From contig URAG01000094.1 in assembly GCA_900545755.1 (NCBI GenBank), forward strand, positions 1 to 7,128: DNA of 7,128 nucleotides, read 5' to 3'. The translations under genes were made by a program, and so were the position numbers. Positions 1 to 6,936 of this stretch are shown piece after piece (within the stretch, counting starts at the first letter, position 1; every line of letters starts with the position of its first letter). Source of the stretch: an uncultured Cloacibacillus sp. GTDB lineage: Bacteria > Synergistota > Synergistia > Synergistales > Synergistaceae. The notes under the pieces are model-generated. The model was given only the letters and a program-made list of their open reading frames with translations. It ran no database searches and was not told where the DNA came from.

Positions 1-1
1 C

Positions 2-3000
2 TGCATCGTCATCGCGCTTGCGGGCATAATATCCATCTTCTCGCTGCCGGTCGAGCAGTATCCGGAGGTCGCGCCGCCGCAGATACGCGTCAACACCTCC
101 TACCGCGGAGCCGACGCAGAGACGATAGCCAACACCCTCGCCGCGCCACTTGAAGAAGAGGTCAACGGAGTCGAGGGCATGATCTATATGGACTCGACAT
201 CAAGCAATAACGGCGAATATTCGCTCTACGTAACATTCGCTACAGGCACAGACCCCGACATGGCGCTCGTCCGCGTCCAGAACCGCGTCTCGCAGGTACA
301 GCCGCAGCTGCCGCAGGAGGTCGTGGACGAAGGCATCACGGTCGAGACCTCGTTCTCCGACACGCTGGGCTTCCTTGCGCTGACCTCGCCAAACGGCACC
401 TACGGAGAGCTTGAGCTTATGAACTACGCATACGCGAACATCAGAAGCCGCCTCCAGCGCGTTCCGGGCATGGGCAACGTCCAGGTATTCGGAGCCAAAT
501 ACAGCATCCGCGTCTGGCTCGACCCTATGCGCATCACATCGCTCGGCCTCTCGATAGAGGACGTCGCGGCCGCGATACAGAGCCAGAACAAGCAGGCTTC
601 GATAGGTTCCATAGGCGCGCGCCCTGGCAGCGACATCAACAGCCCGCTTGTCTATACGCTCATGGCGAAGGGACGCCTTTCGACGGTCAAGGAATTTGAA
701 GAAATCATAGTCCGCACCGCCTCCGACGGCGGCTTGGTCAAATTAAAGGATATTGCGCGCATAGAGCTCGGCGCAGAGACATACAACTTCAACGCCGACG
801 TAAACGACGCGCCTGCGTCGATGATAGCGTTGTCGCAGACTTCCGGCTCGAACGCGCTCGAAGTAATGTCCGGAGTGCGGGACGTCATGGAGCAGATCCG
901 CGCGAACCTGCCGGACGATATGAAGCTTGAAGTGCAGTACGACTCGACAAAGTACGTCCAGGAGACGATTAAGGAAATCATCCTCACGCTCTTCATGACG
1001 CTAGCGCTCGTCATATTCGTCTGCTACCTCTTCCTTCAGGATTGGCGCACGACTCTCGTCCCGACGGTCGCGATACCGGTCTCGCTGCTCGGTACCTTCG
1101 CGGCGCTGCTTGCGGTCGGCTACACAGTCAACACGCTTTCGCTCTTCGGACTCGTCCTCGTTATAGGTACGGTCGTCGACGACGCAATCGTCGTAGTCGA
1201 GCGCGTCCAATTCCTTATGGAACGCGACAAGTGCGACCCGAAGACGGCTACAATACAGGCCATGAAGGACGTTACCGGACCTATGATGGCGACGACGCTC
1301 GTCTTCCTCGCCATATTCGTCCCCGTCGCCTTCATGACTGGAATCACGGGACAGATTTACAAGCAGTTCGCCGTCACCATCGGATTTGCGGTCTGCTTCT
1401 CGCTCGTCGTCGCCCTTACGATGTCGCCTATGATGTGCGCGCATATGTTGAGGGAGCAGGAGCCTGTGCAGCGCGGCCCGCTCAAGTGGTTCAACAACGC
1501 GCTGGCGAGCTCTACTCGCGGCTACGTCGCGGGAGCCATCGTTATAGCGAAGCGCAAAATTCTGCCGTTCCTGCTGTTCGCCGCAGTAGCGTTCGGCTGC
1601 TGGACGGTATATAAGATTTCCCCGACGGCCTTCCTTCCCGACGAAGACCAGGGCGTCATATTCGCCGGCGTACAGCTTCCGGAAGGAGCTTCGCGCCCGC
1701 GCACCGAAGCGGTAGTCAAGCCGATGGTCCAGGAGGTCATGGCGCTTCCCGGAGTCGACAGCGTTATGGATATTTACGGGCATAACATCCTCGGCGGCGA
1801 AGGCGAAAACGTCGCCTCGCTCATCATACCGCTTGACCCGTGGGGCCAGCGTAAGTCACCCGATCTGCAGCTGTCCGCGCTCGTCTCGAAGATCAACGGC
1901 ATAGCGGCGAAGTTCCCGCAGGCGCAGATCAACGTCGTAACGCCGCCTCCTATCCAGGGGCTCGGTATGGCGACCGGTATCGACATGAGGCTTGAATCGA
2001 CCGTCGACAACGACCCGGTGCGTCTCGCCGAAGTAATGAACTTAGTACTCCGCGAGTTGAACCAGGCGCCAGAGGTCAACTACGCATTCTCCTCCTTCAC
2101 GGCGGACACGCCGCACATTTTCGTCGACATCGACCGCCAGAAGGCGGAGCTGCTCGAAGTGCCAATCAGCACGATATTCAGCACGCTCCAGACTTACTTC
2201 GGCTCGGCCTATATCAACGACATCAATATAGGCACGCAGGTCAACCGCGTCATGGTGCAGTCCGAGTGGAATTACAGGAACAATATTGACCGCATAGGCG
2301 AGATATTCGTGCGCAGCGCGACGGGCGAGCAGGTCCCGATGCAGAGCGTGGCGACGGTGAAGAAGACGCTTGCGCCTCGTTCGCTCGACCGCTACAACCT
2401 CTACCCGACCGCGGCGATCACGATAGTCATGAAGCAGGGCTACTCGACCGGACAAGGTATCGCGCGCGTAAACGAAATAGGGCGGAGGGTGCTTCCGGCA
2501 GGCTACACATACGAGTGGTCCGGAATGACCTATCAGGAAGAGCACTCGCAGGGCGGCATTGCGATGGTGCTTGTAATTGCGCTTATCTTCGCCTTCCTCT
2601 TCCTCGTCGCGCAGTATGAAAGCTGGTCGACGCCGGTCTCCGTCATCCTCTCGCTGCCTACGGCTATGCTCGGGGCGCTCGTCGGATTCCGCATTATGGG
2701 CGTTCCGCTCTCCGTATACGGACAGCTCGGCATTCTTCTTCTCGTCGGGCTTGCTTCGAAGAACGCAATACTCATAGTTGAGTTCGCTAAGGAGCAGCGC
2801 GAACAGCACGGCCTGCCGCTGATACAGGCCGCCGCGGTAGCCGCGACGGAACGTTTCCGCGCCGTTCTAATGACGGCATTCACCTGCGTCCTCGGAGCGG
2901 CCCCGATGCTCGTGGCGTCAGGCGCGGGCGCGGCGAGCCGCAAAGCCGTCGGTTCGACGCTGTTCTTCGGGATGATGGCTGCGACAGTTATAGGCATATT

Positions 3001-3094
3001 CCTGATACCTGGGCTCTGGGTCGCGTTCCAGTGGCTGCGTGAAACAGTCAAATCGCGCATCGGCGGCAAAAAAGCCGGAGCGCAGGCTGAATAG
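2..3094 (+). CDS. RND multidrug efflux pump, AcrB-like inner-membrane subunit (HAE-1 family), 5'-partial
   Basis: This is the proton-driven inner-membrane pump of a tripartite efflux system, expected to export hydrophobic or amphiphilic compounds. The frame is open from base 2, and 1030 residues are visible. By alignment from memory with E. coli AcrB (about 1050 residues), only about 15 N-terminal residues are missing, so the ATG at 179 is internal. The first visible segment is the end of TM1, followed by LPVEQYPEVAPPQI as in AcrB. The TM4 motif VVDDAIVVVE carries the proton-relay Asp pair at visible residues 393-394 (bases 1178-1183). The TM10 Lys of SKNAILIVEFAKE (residue 920, bases 2759-2761) and the TM11 Arg of RFRAVLMTA (residue 953, bases 2858-2860) are both present, so the relay looks intact. 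PDEDQGV near bases 1640-1655 starts the second periplasmic half. The C-terminus ends in a short Lys/Ala-rich tail. No membrane-fusion adaptor is in the window; it is presumably upstream. Substrate cannot be deduced. Confidence 0.97.
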   Translation, partial: CIVIALAGIISIFSLPVEQYPEVAPPQIRVNTSYRGADAETIANTLAAPLEEEVNGVEGMIYMDSTSSNNGEYSLYVTFATGTDPDMALVRVQNRVSQVQPQLPQEVVDEGITVETSFSDTLGFLALTSPNGTYGELELMNYAYANIRSRLQRVPGMGNVQVFGAKYSIRVWLDPMRITSLGLSIEDVAAAIQSQNKQASIGSIGARPGSDINSPLVYTLMAKGRLSTVKEFEEIIVRTASDGGLVKLKDIARIELGAETYNFNADVNDAPASMIALSQTSGSNALEVMSGVRDVMEQIRANLPDDMKLEVQYDSTKYVQETIKEIILTLFMTLALVIFVCYLFLQDWRTTLVPTVAIPVSLLGTFAALLAVGYTVNTLSLFGLVLVIGTVVDDAIVVVERVQFLMERDKCDPKTATIQAMKDVTGPMMATTLVFLAIFVPVAFMTGITGQIYKQFAVTIGFAVCFSLVVALTMSPMMCAHMLREQEPVQRGPLKWFNNALASSTRGYVAGAIVIAKRKILPFLLFAAVAFGCWTVYKISPTAFLPDEDQGVIFAGVQLPEGASRPRTEAVVKPMVQEVMALPGVDSVMDIYGHNILGGEGENVASLIIPLDPWGQRKSPDLQLSALVSKINGIAAKFPQAQINVVTPPPIQGLGMATGIDMRLESTVDNDPVRLAEVMNLVLRELNQAPEVNYAFSSFTADTPHIFVDIDRQKAELLEVPISTIFSTLQTYFGSAYINDINIGTQVNRVMVQSEWNYRNNIDRIGEIFVRSATGEQVPMQSVATVKKTLAPRSLDRYNLYPTAAITIVMKQGYSTGQGIARVNEIGRRVLPAGYTYEWSGMTYQEEHSQGGIAMVLVIALIFAFLFLVAQYESWSTPVSVILSLPTAMLGALVGFRIMGVPLSVYGQLGILLLVGLASKNAILIVEFAKEQREQHGLPLIQAAAVAATERFRAVLMTAFTCVLGAAPMLVASGAGAASRKAVGSTLFFGMMAATVIGIFLIPGLWVAFQWLRETVKSRIGGKKAGAQAE

Positions 3095-3098
3095 GAGG
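3093..3098 (+). promoter_or_regulatory. Shine-Dalgarno of the outer-membrane channel gene, overlapping the pump stop codon
   Basis: AGGAGG starts on the last two bases of the pump's TAG stop and lies 9 bases before the ATG at 3108. This fixes the channel start at 3108 and implies translational coupling with the pump gene. An in-frame ATG at 3039 would overlap the pump by 56 bases and put a highly basic stretch ahead of the signal peptide, so it is unlikely. Confidence 0.85.
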
Positions 3099-3107
3099 CG
3101 CGCGATA

Positions 3108-4604
3108 ATGAAAAAGCTTACTATAGTTACAATATCCGCGTTCGCGATAATGGCGGCGGCTTCCGCCGCTTTCTCAGCCGAGGTCAAGACGGAGCCGGCG
3201 TCCCAGGACGTGCAGATGAAGAACGGATCGTGGACGGAGCTCGCACAGCTCTACCCCGTCGCCTACGTAGAACAGAACGTCTCCGAGGAGTTGACGCCTG
3301 AAAAGCTCGCGAGCTGGTGGGACGTCTTCGGCGACCCGACGATGACGGAGCTGATAACGCGCGCTCTCGCAAAGAACCGCGATCTCGCGAGCGCCCGCGC
3401 CAGCGTCAAAGAGGCGAGATACCAGCTCGGCATAAGCGAAGCCAACCTCCTGCCTTGGCTCGACGCGAACGGCTCGTGGAACAACGCTAGAGTCCCCGCA
3501 GAAGCAGGCGGTTCAGGGAGCGTTGCTCAGTACATCGGCCTCGGCCTCGACGCGACGTGGGAGATAGACATCTTCGGCGGACAGCGCGCCTCGGTGCGCG
3601 CGCAGAGGGCGACGCTCGAATCGCAGTACGCGATGCTCTACTCAACGTGGAGCTCGCTCGCCGCAGAAGTCGCGATGGACTACATCTCGCTGCGCACGCT
3701 TCAGGAACAGCTTGACATAGCAAATTACAACGTCGGCCTTCAGGAAGAGACAGTCAGCATACAGCAGTCGCGCGTAGACGCCGGACTCGCCGATTCGCTC
3801 ACGCTGAACCAGGCAAAATACACGCTGGAGCAGACGCGTGCGACGATACCGACGATACTCGCATCAATAGAGCAGACGAAAAACGCGCTCGCGATACTCA
3901 CCGGCGAAATCCCCGGCACGCTCGAAGAGGAGCTGGCGGAGCACAAGCCCGTGCCGCGCGTAGAATCGACAGCGCTCATCGGCATCCCGGCAAACGCGAT
4001 ACGCCAGCGTCCCGACATCCGCCAGGCAGAGCGCGCGCTCGCCGCGCAGATAGCGCGCAAGAAAGCCGCGCGCGCCGACCTTTGGCCCAAGTTCTACCTC
4101 ACGGGCGCGATAGGCACGCAGGCGCACGAAGGCTCGCTCTTCAACGGCCCCGGCAAGATGTACAGCTTCCTGCCGCAGATAAGCTGGCCCATATTCCACG
4201 CCGGCGCGATAACGAAGAACATCAAGGTCCAGGGCGCGAAGGCCGAACAGCTCCTCGCCGCCTATGAACAGACGGTGCTGAACGCGGTCGGCGAAGTGCG
4301 CGACGCCCTCTCCGACAACGTGCAGGAGTACGAGCGCAACGCGCGTCTCAAGAGCGGCGTCGACGCGGCGCAGACCGCCCTCGACCTCGCGAACGAGAAG
4401 TACTCCAACGGCCTCGTGGACTTCACGAACGTCATCAACGCGCAGAGCGCCCTAGCGTCGCTCTCCGAGCAGTACGTATTGAGCGGCGGACAGATCTCGA
4501 CCAACGCCGTCCGCCTCTTCAAAGCCCTCGGCGGAGGCTGGAAGCCGCTCGACGAGGCTGAACGCGCACTGGCGGAAGCGGCAGCTGCAAAAAAGAAAAA
4601 ATAG
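3108..4604 (+). CDS. Outer-membrane efflux channel, TolC/NodT (OprM-like) family
   Basis: This is the outer-membrane duct that completes the tripartite pump with the RND protein encoded 13 bases upstream. The product has 498 residues, normal for the family. Residues 1-24 form a Sec signal peptide (MKKLT, a hydrophobic core, then AFSA before EVKTEP). Two OEP repeats follow, with family motifs: WWDVFGDP (70-77), WEIDIFGG (151-158), the hallmark RPDIRQAE (301-308) opening the second repeat, PIFHAG (361-366), VGEVRDAL and DFTNVINAQSAL near 395-450, and FKALGGGW near the end. Long Ala/Gln/Glu-rich helices between these fit the periplasmic alpha-barrel. I find no cysteine anywhere, so it lacks the lipobox that OprM- and CusC-type channels use for acylation; in this it resembles TolC. 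The C-terminus ends in an Ala-rich helix and four lysines. It is the last gene of the operon, followed by a terminator 26 bases after the stop. Confidence 0.95.
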   Translation: MKKLTIVTISAFAIMAAASAAFSAEVKTEPASQDVQMKNGSWTELAQLYPVAYVEQNVSEELTPEKLASWWDVFGDPTMTELITRALAKNRDLASARASVKEARYQLGISEANLLPWLDANGSWNNARVPAEAGGSGSVAQYIGLGLDATWEIDIFGGQRASVRAQRATLESQYAMLYSTWSSLAAEVAMDYISLRTLQEQLDIANYNVGLQEETVSIQQSRVDAGLADSLTLNQAKYTLEQTRATIPTILASIEQTKNALAILTGEIPGTLEEELAEHKPVPRVESTALIGIPANAIRQRPDIRQAERALAAQIARKKAARADLWPKFYLTGAIGTQAHEGSLFNGPGKMYSFLPQISWPIFHAGAITKNIKVQGAKAEQLLAAYEQTVLNAVGEVRDALSDNVQEYERNARLKSGVDAAQTALDLANEKYSNGLVDFTNVINAQSALASLSEQYVLSGGQISTNAVRLFKALGGGWKPLDEAERALAEAAAAKKKK

Positions 4605-4630
4605 CGCAAGCGTAAAAAATACGAAACGCG

Positions 4631-4659
4631 AAAGGAGCCTCGAAATGAGGCTCCTTTTT
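4631..4659 (+). terminator. Intrinsic terminator of the efflux operon
   Basis: An 11-bp perfect stem (AAAGGAGCCTC at 4631-4641 with GAGGCTCCTTT at 4647-4657) encloses a 5-nt loop and runs into TTTTT (4655-4659). The A-run on the left arm would also give a T-run on the - strand, so it could work in both directions. It separates the efflux operon from ftcD. Confidence 0.92.
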
Positions 4660-4679
4660 ATATCTATTTTACGGCTATT

Positions 4680-4688
4680 TGGTACAAT
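4680..4688 (+). promoter_or_regulatory. Candidate extended -10 promoter for ftcD-fchA
   Basis: TGG directly followed by TACAAT (4683-4688) matches a sigma-70 extended -10 element and lies 21 bases after the terminator T-run. I see no good -35 at 16-18 bp spacing, which is tolerated with an extended -10. Transcription would start near 4695 and give a leader of about 80 nt. The location between a terminator and the next gene supports it; no experiment does. Confidence 0.55.
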
Positions 4689-4705
4689 CTAAGAAGCAAC
4701 GGAGA

Positions 4706-4748
4706 GACCGCCGCACGGCGGTCCATTCTGCGGCGCGCGCGGCGCGCC
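4706..4748 (+). promoter_or_regulatory. Structured 5' leader of ftcD: two tandem GC-rich hairpins
   Basis: Hairpin 1 pairs GACCGCC (4706-4712) with GGCGGTC (4717-4723). Hairpin 2 pairs GGCGCGC (4732-4738) with GCGCGCC (4742-4748). It ends 12 bases before the AGGAGG Shine-Dalgarno (4761-4766) of ftcD. CGCCGCA (4709-4715) is also perfectly complementary to TGCGGCG (4729-4735), a pairing that would exclude both hairpins. Neither hairpin has a following T-run, so neither is an intrinsic terminator as it stands. It matches no riboswitch class I can recognise. Function is unknown, and short GC-rich palindromes can arise by chance. Confidence 0.5.
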
Positions 4749-4774
4749 TACAAAACATTTAGGAGGACACAGAC

Positions 4775-5692
4775 ATGACCAGACTTGTTGAGTGCATCCC
4801 GAACTTCAGCTGCAGCAAAGAAAAGGACGAAGCCGCATACAACGCGCTCGTCGAAGTCGCAAACAGCGTGCCCGGCTGCACGCTCTTCGACGCGCAGACC
4901 GACGGCAACCACAACCGCTGCGTCTTCACGCTCATCGGCACGCCCGAGGCCATCGAAGAAGTAGCTTTCCGGCTCACGAAGAAAGCCGCCGAAGTCATCG
5001 ACATGACGAAGCACCACGGCGAGCACTCGCGCATGGGCGCGACGGACGTCATCCCATTCGTCCCGACCGTCAACGTCACAGTCGAAGAGTGCGTAGAAAT
5101 GTCAAAGCGCCTCGGCAAACGCATCTGGGAAGAGCTCCAGATACCGATCTTCCTTTATGAAGACTCCGCGACCTCGCCCGACCGCGTCAACCTCGCCAAC
5201 GTCCGCAAAGGCCAGTTTGAAGGGATGCCAGAGAAACTCCTCCAGCCCGAATGGGCTCCCGACTTCGGCGAGCGCAAAATCCACCCGACCGCCGGCGTCA
5301 CCGCGATAGGCGCCAGAATGCCGCTCGTCGCCTTCAACATCAACCTCGCCACCTCAGACGTCAACATCGCCAAGAAAATCGCGAAGGTCATCCGTGGCTC
5401 CTCCGGCGGATTCAAGTGCTGCAAAGCGATGGGCTTCATGCTTGAAGACCGCGGCATAGCGCAGGTCTCCATGAACATGGTCAACTACGAAGTCACGCCG
5501 CTCACCGTAGTCTATGAGATGGTTGACAGCCTCGCCAAGCGCTACGGCACCTACATCGTAGGCAGCGAGCTCGTCGGCCTCACGCCCGCGAAAGCACTCC
5601 TCGACTGCGCGGAGTACTACCTCAAGCTTGAAAACTTCGACTATCGCAACCAGGTGATGGAATACCACGTCATCGATATGAAAAACGACTAA
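4775..5692 (+). CDS. ftcD: Glutamate formiminotransferase (N-terminal half of FTCD as a separate protein)
   Basis: This cytoplasmic enzyme transfers the formimino group of N-formimino-L-glutamate to tetrahydrofolate, giving 5-formimino-THF and glutamate. The substrate is the usual end product of the histidine-to-urocanate route. The 305 residues equal the formiminotransferase half of mammalian FTCD. LVECIPNFS at 4-12 is the family start, and NHNR near 45-48 follows. KHHGEHSRMGATDVIPF (79-95) holds His84, which by alignment from memory corresponds to the catalytic His82 of the mammalian enzyme. QPEWAPDFG (157-165), LVAFNINL (184-191) and VGSELVGLTPAKALL (262-276) also match. The ATG has AGGAGG 8 bases upstream. 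It is first in a two-gene unit with the cyclodeaminase, so both steps are co-produced. The usual FSEG after PN is FSCS here, which I regard as variation. No hutH, hutU or hutI is in the window. Confidence 0.96.
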   Translation: MTRLVECIPNFSCSKEKDEAAYNALVEVANSVPGCTLFDAQTDGNHNRCVFTLIGTPEAIEEVAFRLTKKAAEVIDMTKHHGEHSRMGATDVIPFVPTVNVTVEECVEMSKRLGKRIWEELQIPIFLYEDSATSPDRVNLANVRKGQFEGMPEKLLQPEWAPDFGERKIHPTAGVTAIGARMPLVAFNINLATSDVNIAKKIAKVIRGSSGGFKCCKAMGFMLEDRGIAQVSMNMVNYEVTPLTVVYEMVDSLAKRYGTYIVGSELVGLTPAKALLDCAEYYLKLENFDYRNQVMEYHVIDMKND

Positions 5693-5704
5693 GAGGTAAA
5701 AACG

Positions 5705-6331
5705 ATGAAGCTCGCAGAAATGCAGGTCACTGAATTCGTAAACCTCATGGCCTCCGACGCGCCCGCCCCAGGCGGCGGCTCCGCTGCGGCGCTCGAAGGC
5801 GCGGTCGGCGCGGCGCTCACCGCGATGGTCTGCGCCCTCACCGTCGGGAAGAAAAAATACGCCGACGTCCAGGAACTCGCAGTCGAATCGCAGAAAAAAG
5901 CCGAAGAGCTCAAAGCGCGCTTCGTAGACGTCATGGACCGCGACACAGAAGCCTTCAACGCCGTCAGCGCCGTCTTCGCCATGCCGAAAGAGACCGACGA
6001 GCAGAAGGCCGCGCGCAAAGCCGCGATGCAGGAAGCGCTCAAAGGCTGCACCAAGACGCCGTTTGAAATGATGCAGCTCGCCTGCGAAACGCTTGAGCTC
6101 ACCCGCTCGCTAGTAGGCCGCCTCAACGCCAGCGCCGCGAGCGACCTCGGCTGCTCCGCGCTCAGTCTCCGCGCCGCGATACAGGGCGCGTGGCTCAACG
6201 TGCTTATCAACATCTCCGGCATAAACGACGAAGCCTTCGCCGCCGAATACCGCAAAAACGGCGAAGCGCTCCTCGCCAAGGCGCTTCCGCTCGCAGACGA
6301 AATCTACGCCGAAATCCTTAAAACCATGTAA
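5705..6331 (+). CDS. fchA: Formimidoyltetrahydrofolate cyclodeaminase (C-terminal half of FTCD as a separate protein)
   Basis: This enzyme converts the 5-formimino-THF made by the upstream protein into 5,10-methenyl-THF plus ammonia, feeding one-carbon metabolism. The 208 residues match stand-alone members of the FTCD_C family. APAPGGGSAAALEGAVGAAL (19-38) is the glycine-rich folate-binding signature. MDRDTEAFNAV (77-87), LNASAASDLGCSAL (140-153) and WLNVLINI (163-170) are further conserved blocks, and the fold should be all-helical as in the known cyclodeaminase structures. It starts 12 bases after the ftcD stop, with GAGGT (5693-5697) as Shine-Dalgarno, so coupling is likely. In animals the two activities are fused and channel polyglutamylated folate; here they are split, and an association of the two proteins would be inference. 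The terminator at 6383-6415 follows. Confidence 0.95.
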   Translation: MKLAEMQVTEFVNLMASDAPAPGGGSAAALEGAVGAALTAMVCALTVGKKKYADVQELAVESQKKAEELKARFVDVMDRDTEAFNAVSAVFAMPKETDEQKAARKAAMQEALKGCTKTPFEMMQLACETLELTRSLVGRLNASAASDLGCSALSLRAAIQGAWLNVLINISGINDEAFAAEYRKNGEALLAKALPLADEIYAEILKTM

Positions 6332-6382
6332 AAGCCCGCAAGGGCAGGAAGCGGTGCACAGCGCAGGCCGTACAGAAAACGC

Positions 6383-6415
6383 AAAAGCCGGAGCCTCACG
6401 CGGGGCTCCGGTTTT
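6383..6415 (+). terminator. Intrinsic terminator after fchA
   Basis: CCGGAGCC (6388-6395) pairs perfectly with GGCTCCGG (6404-6411), extendable by a G-T wobble and one C-G pair to a 4-nt loop. AAAA (6383-6386) faces TTTT (6412-6415) across one bulged G. The T-run is short (TTTTAT). The 51 bases between the fchA stop and this element hold only a small GCCC-GCAA-GGGC hairpin at 6334-6345. Confidence 0.85.
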
Positions 6416-6458
6416 ATGTTGCGCTGCGAACCGGCAACGACGGAAAGGAGCTAAAAAC

Positions 6459-6598
6459 ATGGACGCATTCGTAAAAATAACGGATATGGCGAACGCCTCA
6501 AGTTTATTCCGAACGCGGCTGAACGGTTCGCCGCGAGGCAGAGACTCCCGCACGATGGAACACAAGGCATGCGTTTAGGAAATCCGCCGGAAGCGTAG
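6459..6598 (+). pseudogene. Start of an unidentified gene, probably broken by a frameshift
   Basis: AAAGGAG (6444-6450) stands 8 bases before the ATG at 6459, a convincing translation start just after the fchA terminator. As it stands the frame runs 39 codons to TAG at 6576-6578. It begins MDAFVKITDMA and then becomes atypical. From base 6491, in the frame shifted by one base, the sequence reads ERLKFIPNAAERFAARQ with codon choice more like the genes upstream, up to TAG at 6596-6598. One missing base near 6488-6491 would join the two into one frame of about 46 residues. I do not recognise the product in either form. A short intact 39-residue protein remains possible. Confidence 0.35.
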
Positions 6599-6673
6599 CA
6601 TCCGCCCCGCATTGTCTATCCGCTGCCGGCGCACCGGTGAAAATCATAACAGGCGCGGCGGGAAGCACAGGAA

Positions 6674-6880
6674 ATGACTTCCACCACTGAAAAAGACCTG
6701 CCGCCCGGCCTCTGCTCGCTCTTCACTGAAGAACAACGCCGCCGCGGAATCGCGTACTCGCGCTTAAACTTCCCGCGCAGGACGGCGGCGCAGGAATAGA
6801 AAAAATTCCGCTTCGCCGCCGAACATGCGGCCTTCTAACGCTTCCTCGCCTGCTAGATGCAAAAAAGCCCTCCGCTTAAG
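6674..6880 (+). pseudogene. Coding-like stretch with several in-frame stops; unidentified remnant
   Basis: From an ATG at 6674 the frame reads 41 codons (MTSTTEKDLPPGLC, then FTEEQRRRGIAYSRLNF) to TAG at 6797. The same frame then continues KKFRFAAEHAAF, stop, RFLAC, stop, and a few more codons up to the IS edge, whose first bases form a TGA. The codons resemble local genes, but stops break the frame repeatedly. There is only a poor Shine-Dalgarno (AGGA touching the ATG). Upstream, 6599-6673 has short open pieces in other frames (for example one reading APVKIITGAAGSTGNDF) and nothing I can name. This is consistent with a decayed gene, but random GC-rich sequence cannot be excluded. Confidence 0.25.
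6861..6875. other. Left arm of a terminator-like palindrome, next to the insertion sequence
   Basis: AAAAAAGCCCTCCGC has the form of the A-run plus GC arm that opens the other terminators in this window. The expected right arm (GCGGAGGGC then T-run) is absent, and five bases later the IS end begins. The simplest reading is that the IS inserted in or near the loop of this hairpin and that the other arm lies beyond 7128. Only half of the evidence is visible. Confidence 0.35.
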
Positions 6881-6928
6881 TGAACAGCGCCCCATAACTT
6901 GGACATGGTAAAAGCCCCCAAGTTGACA
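6881..6928. repeat. IS terminal region with repeated AACTTGG motif
   Basis: GCCCCATAACTTGGACA (6889-6905) and GCCCCCAAGTTGACA (6914-6928) resemble each other. In addition, AACTTGG (6896-6902) is exactly reversed and complemented as CCAAGTT (6918-6924). These are plausible transposase-recognition sequences of the terminal inverted repeat. The outermost boundary cannot be confirmed without the other IS end. Confidence 0.45.
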
Positions 6929-6936
6929 CTACACAA

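Noticed and set aside
179..181. ATG at 179 as the start of the pump
   Set aside because: The frame is open back to base 2, and the upstream codons encode conserved AcrB N-terminal sequence (LPVEQYPEVAPPQ), so this Met is internal.
1042..1614. 190-codon open frame on the + strand in a second frame of the pump gene
   Set aside because: It is an out-of-frame, Arg-rich shadow lying over the conserved TM4 region, with no convincing start signal or motif.
1001..1783. 260-codon open frame on the - strand within the pump gene
   Set aside because: It is antisense to clearly coding AcrB-like sequence. Its product is an arginine/aspartate-rich, low-complexity sequence typical of the reverse frame of GC-rich genes, and it resembles no family.
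2042..2809. 255-codon open frame on the - strand within the pump gene
   Set aside because: Same situation: Arg/Glu/Asp-rich composition, no domain motif, and complete overlap with conserved RND sequence on the + strand.
4706..4748. Intrinsic attenuator in the ftcD leader
   Set aside because: Neither hairpin is followed by a T-run, so termination of the intrinsic type is not supported.
4695..4774. Tetrahydrofolate riboswitch upstream of ftcD
   Set aside because: The context and a GGAGAG near the leader start suggested it. However, the leader is too short and its hairpins do not reproduce the known THF-riboswitch layout or conserved loops.
5689..6279. 196-codon open frame on the - strand opposite fchA
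   Set aside because: Ser/Ala-rich antisense shadow. The + strand frame has all the cyclodeaminase motifs and a good start.
6332..6880. CRISPR array, tRNA or rRNA in the gene-poor stretch
   Set aside because: No regularly spaced repeats, no tRNA cloverleaf or CCA end, and no rRNA-like sequence was seen; only the terminator and the decayed coding-like pieces.
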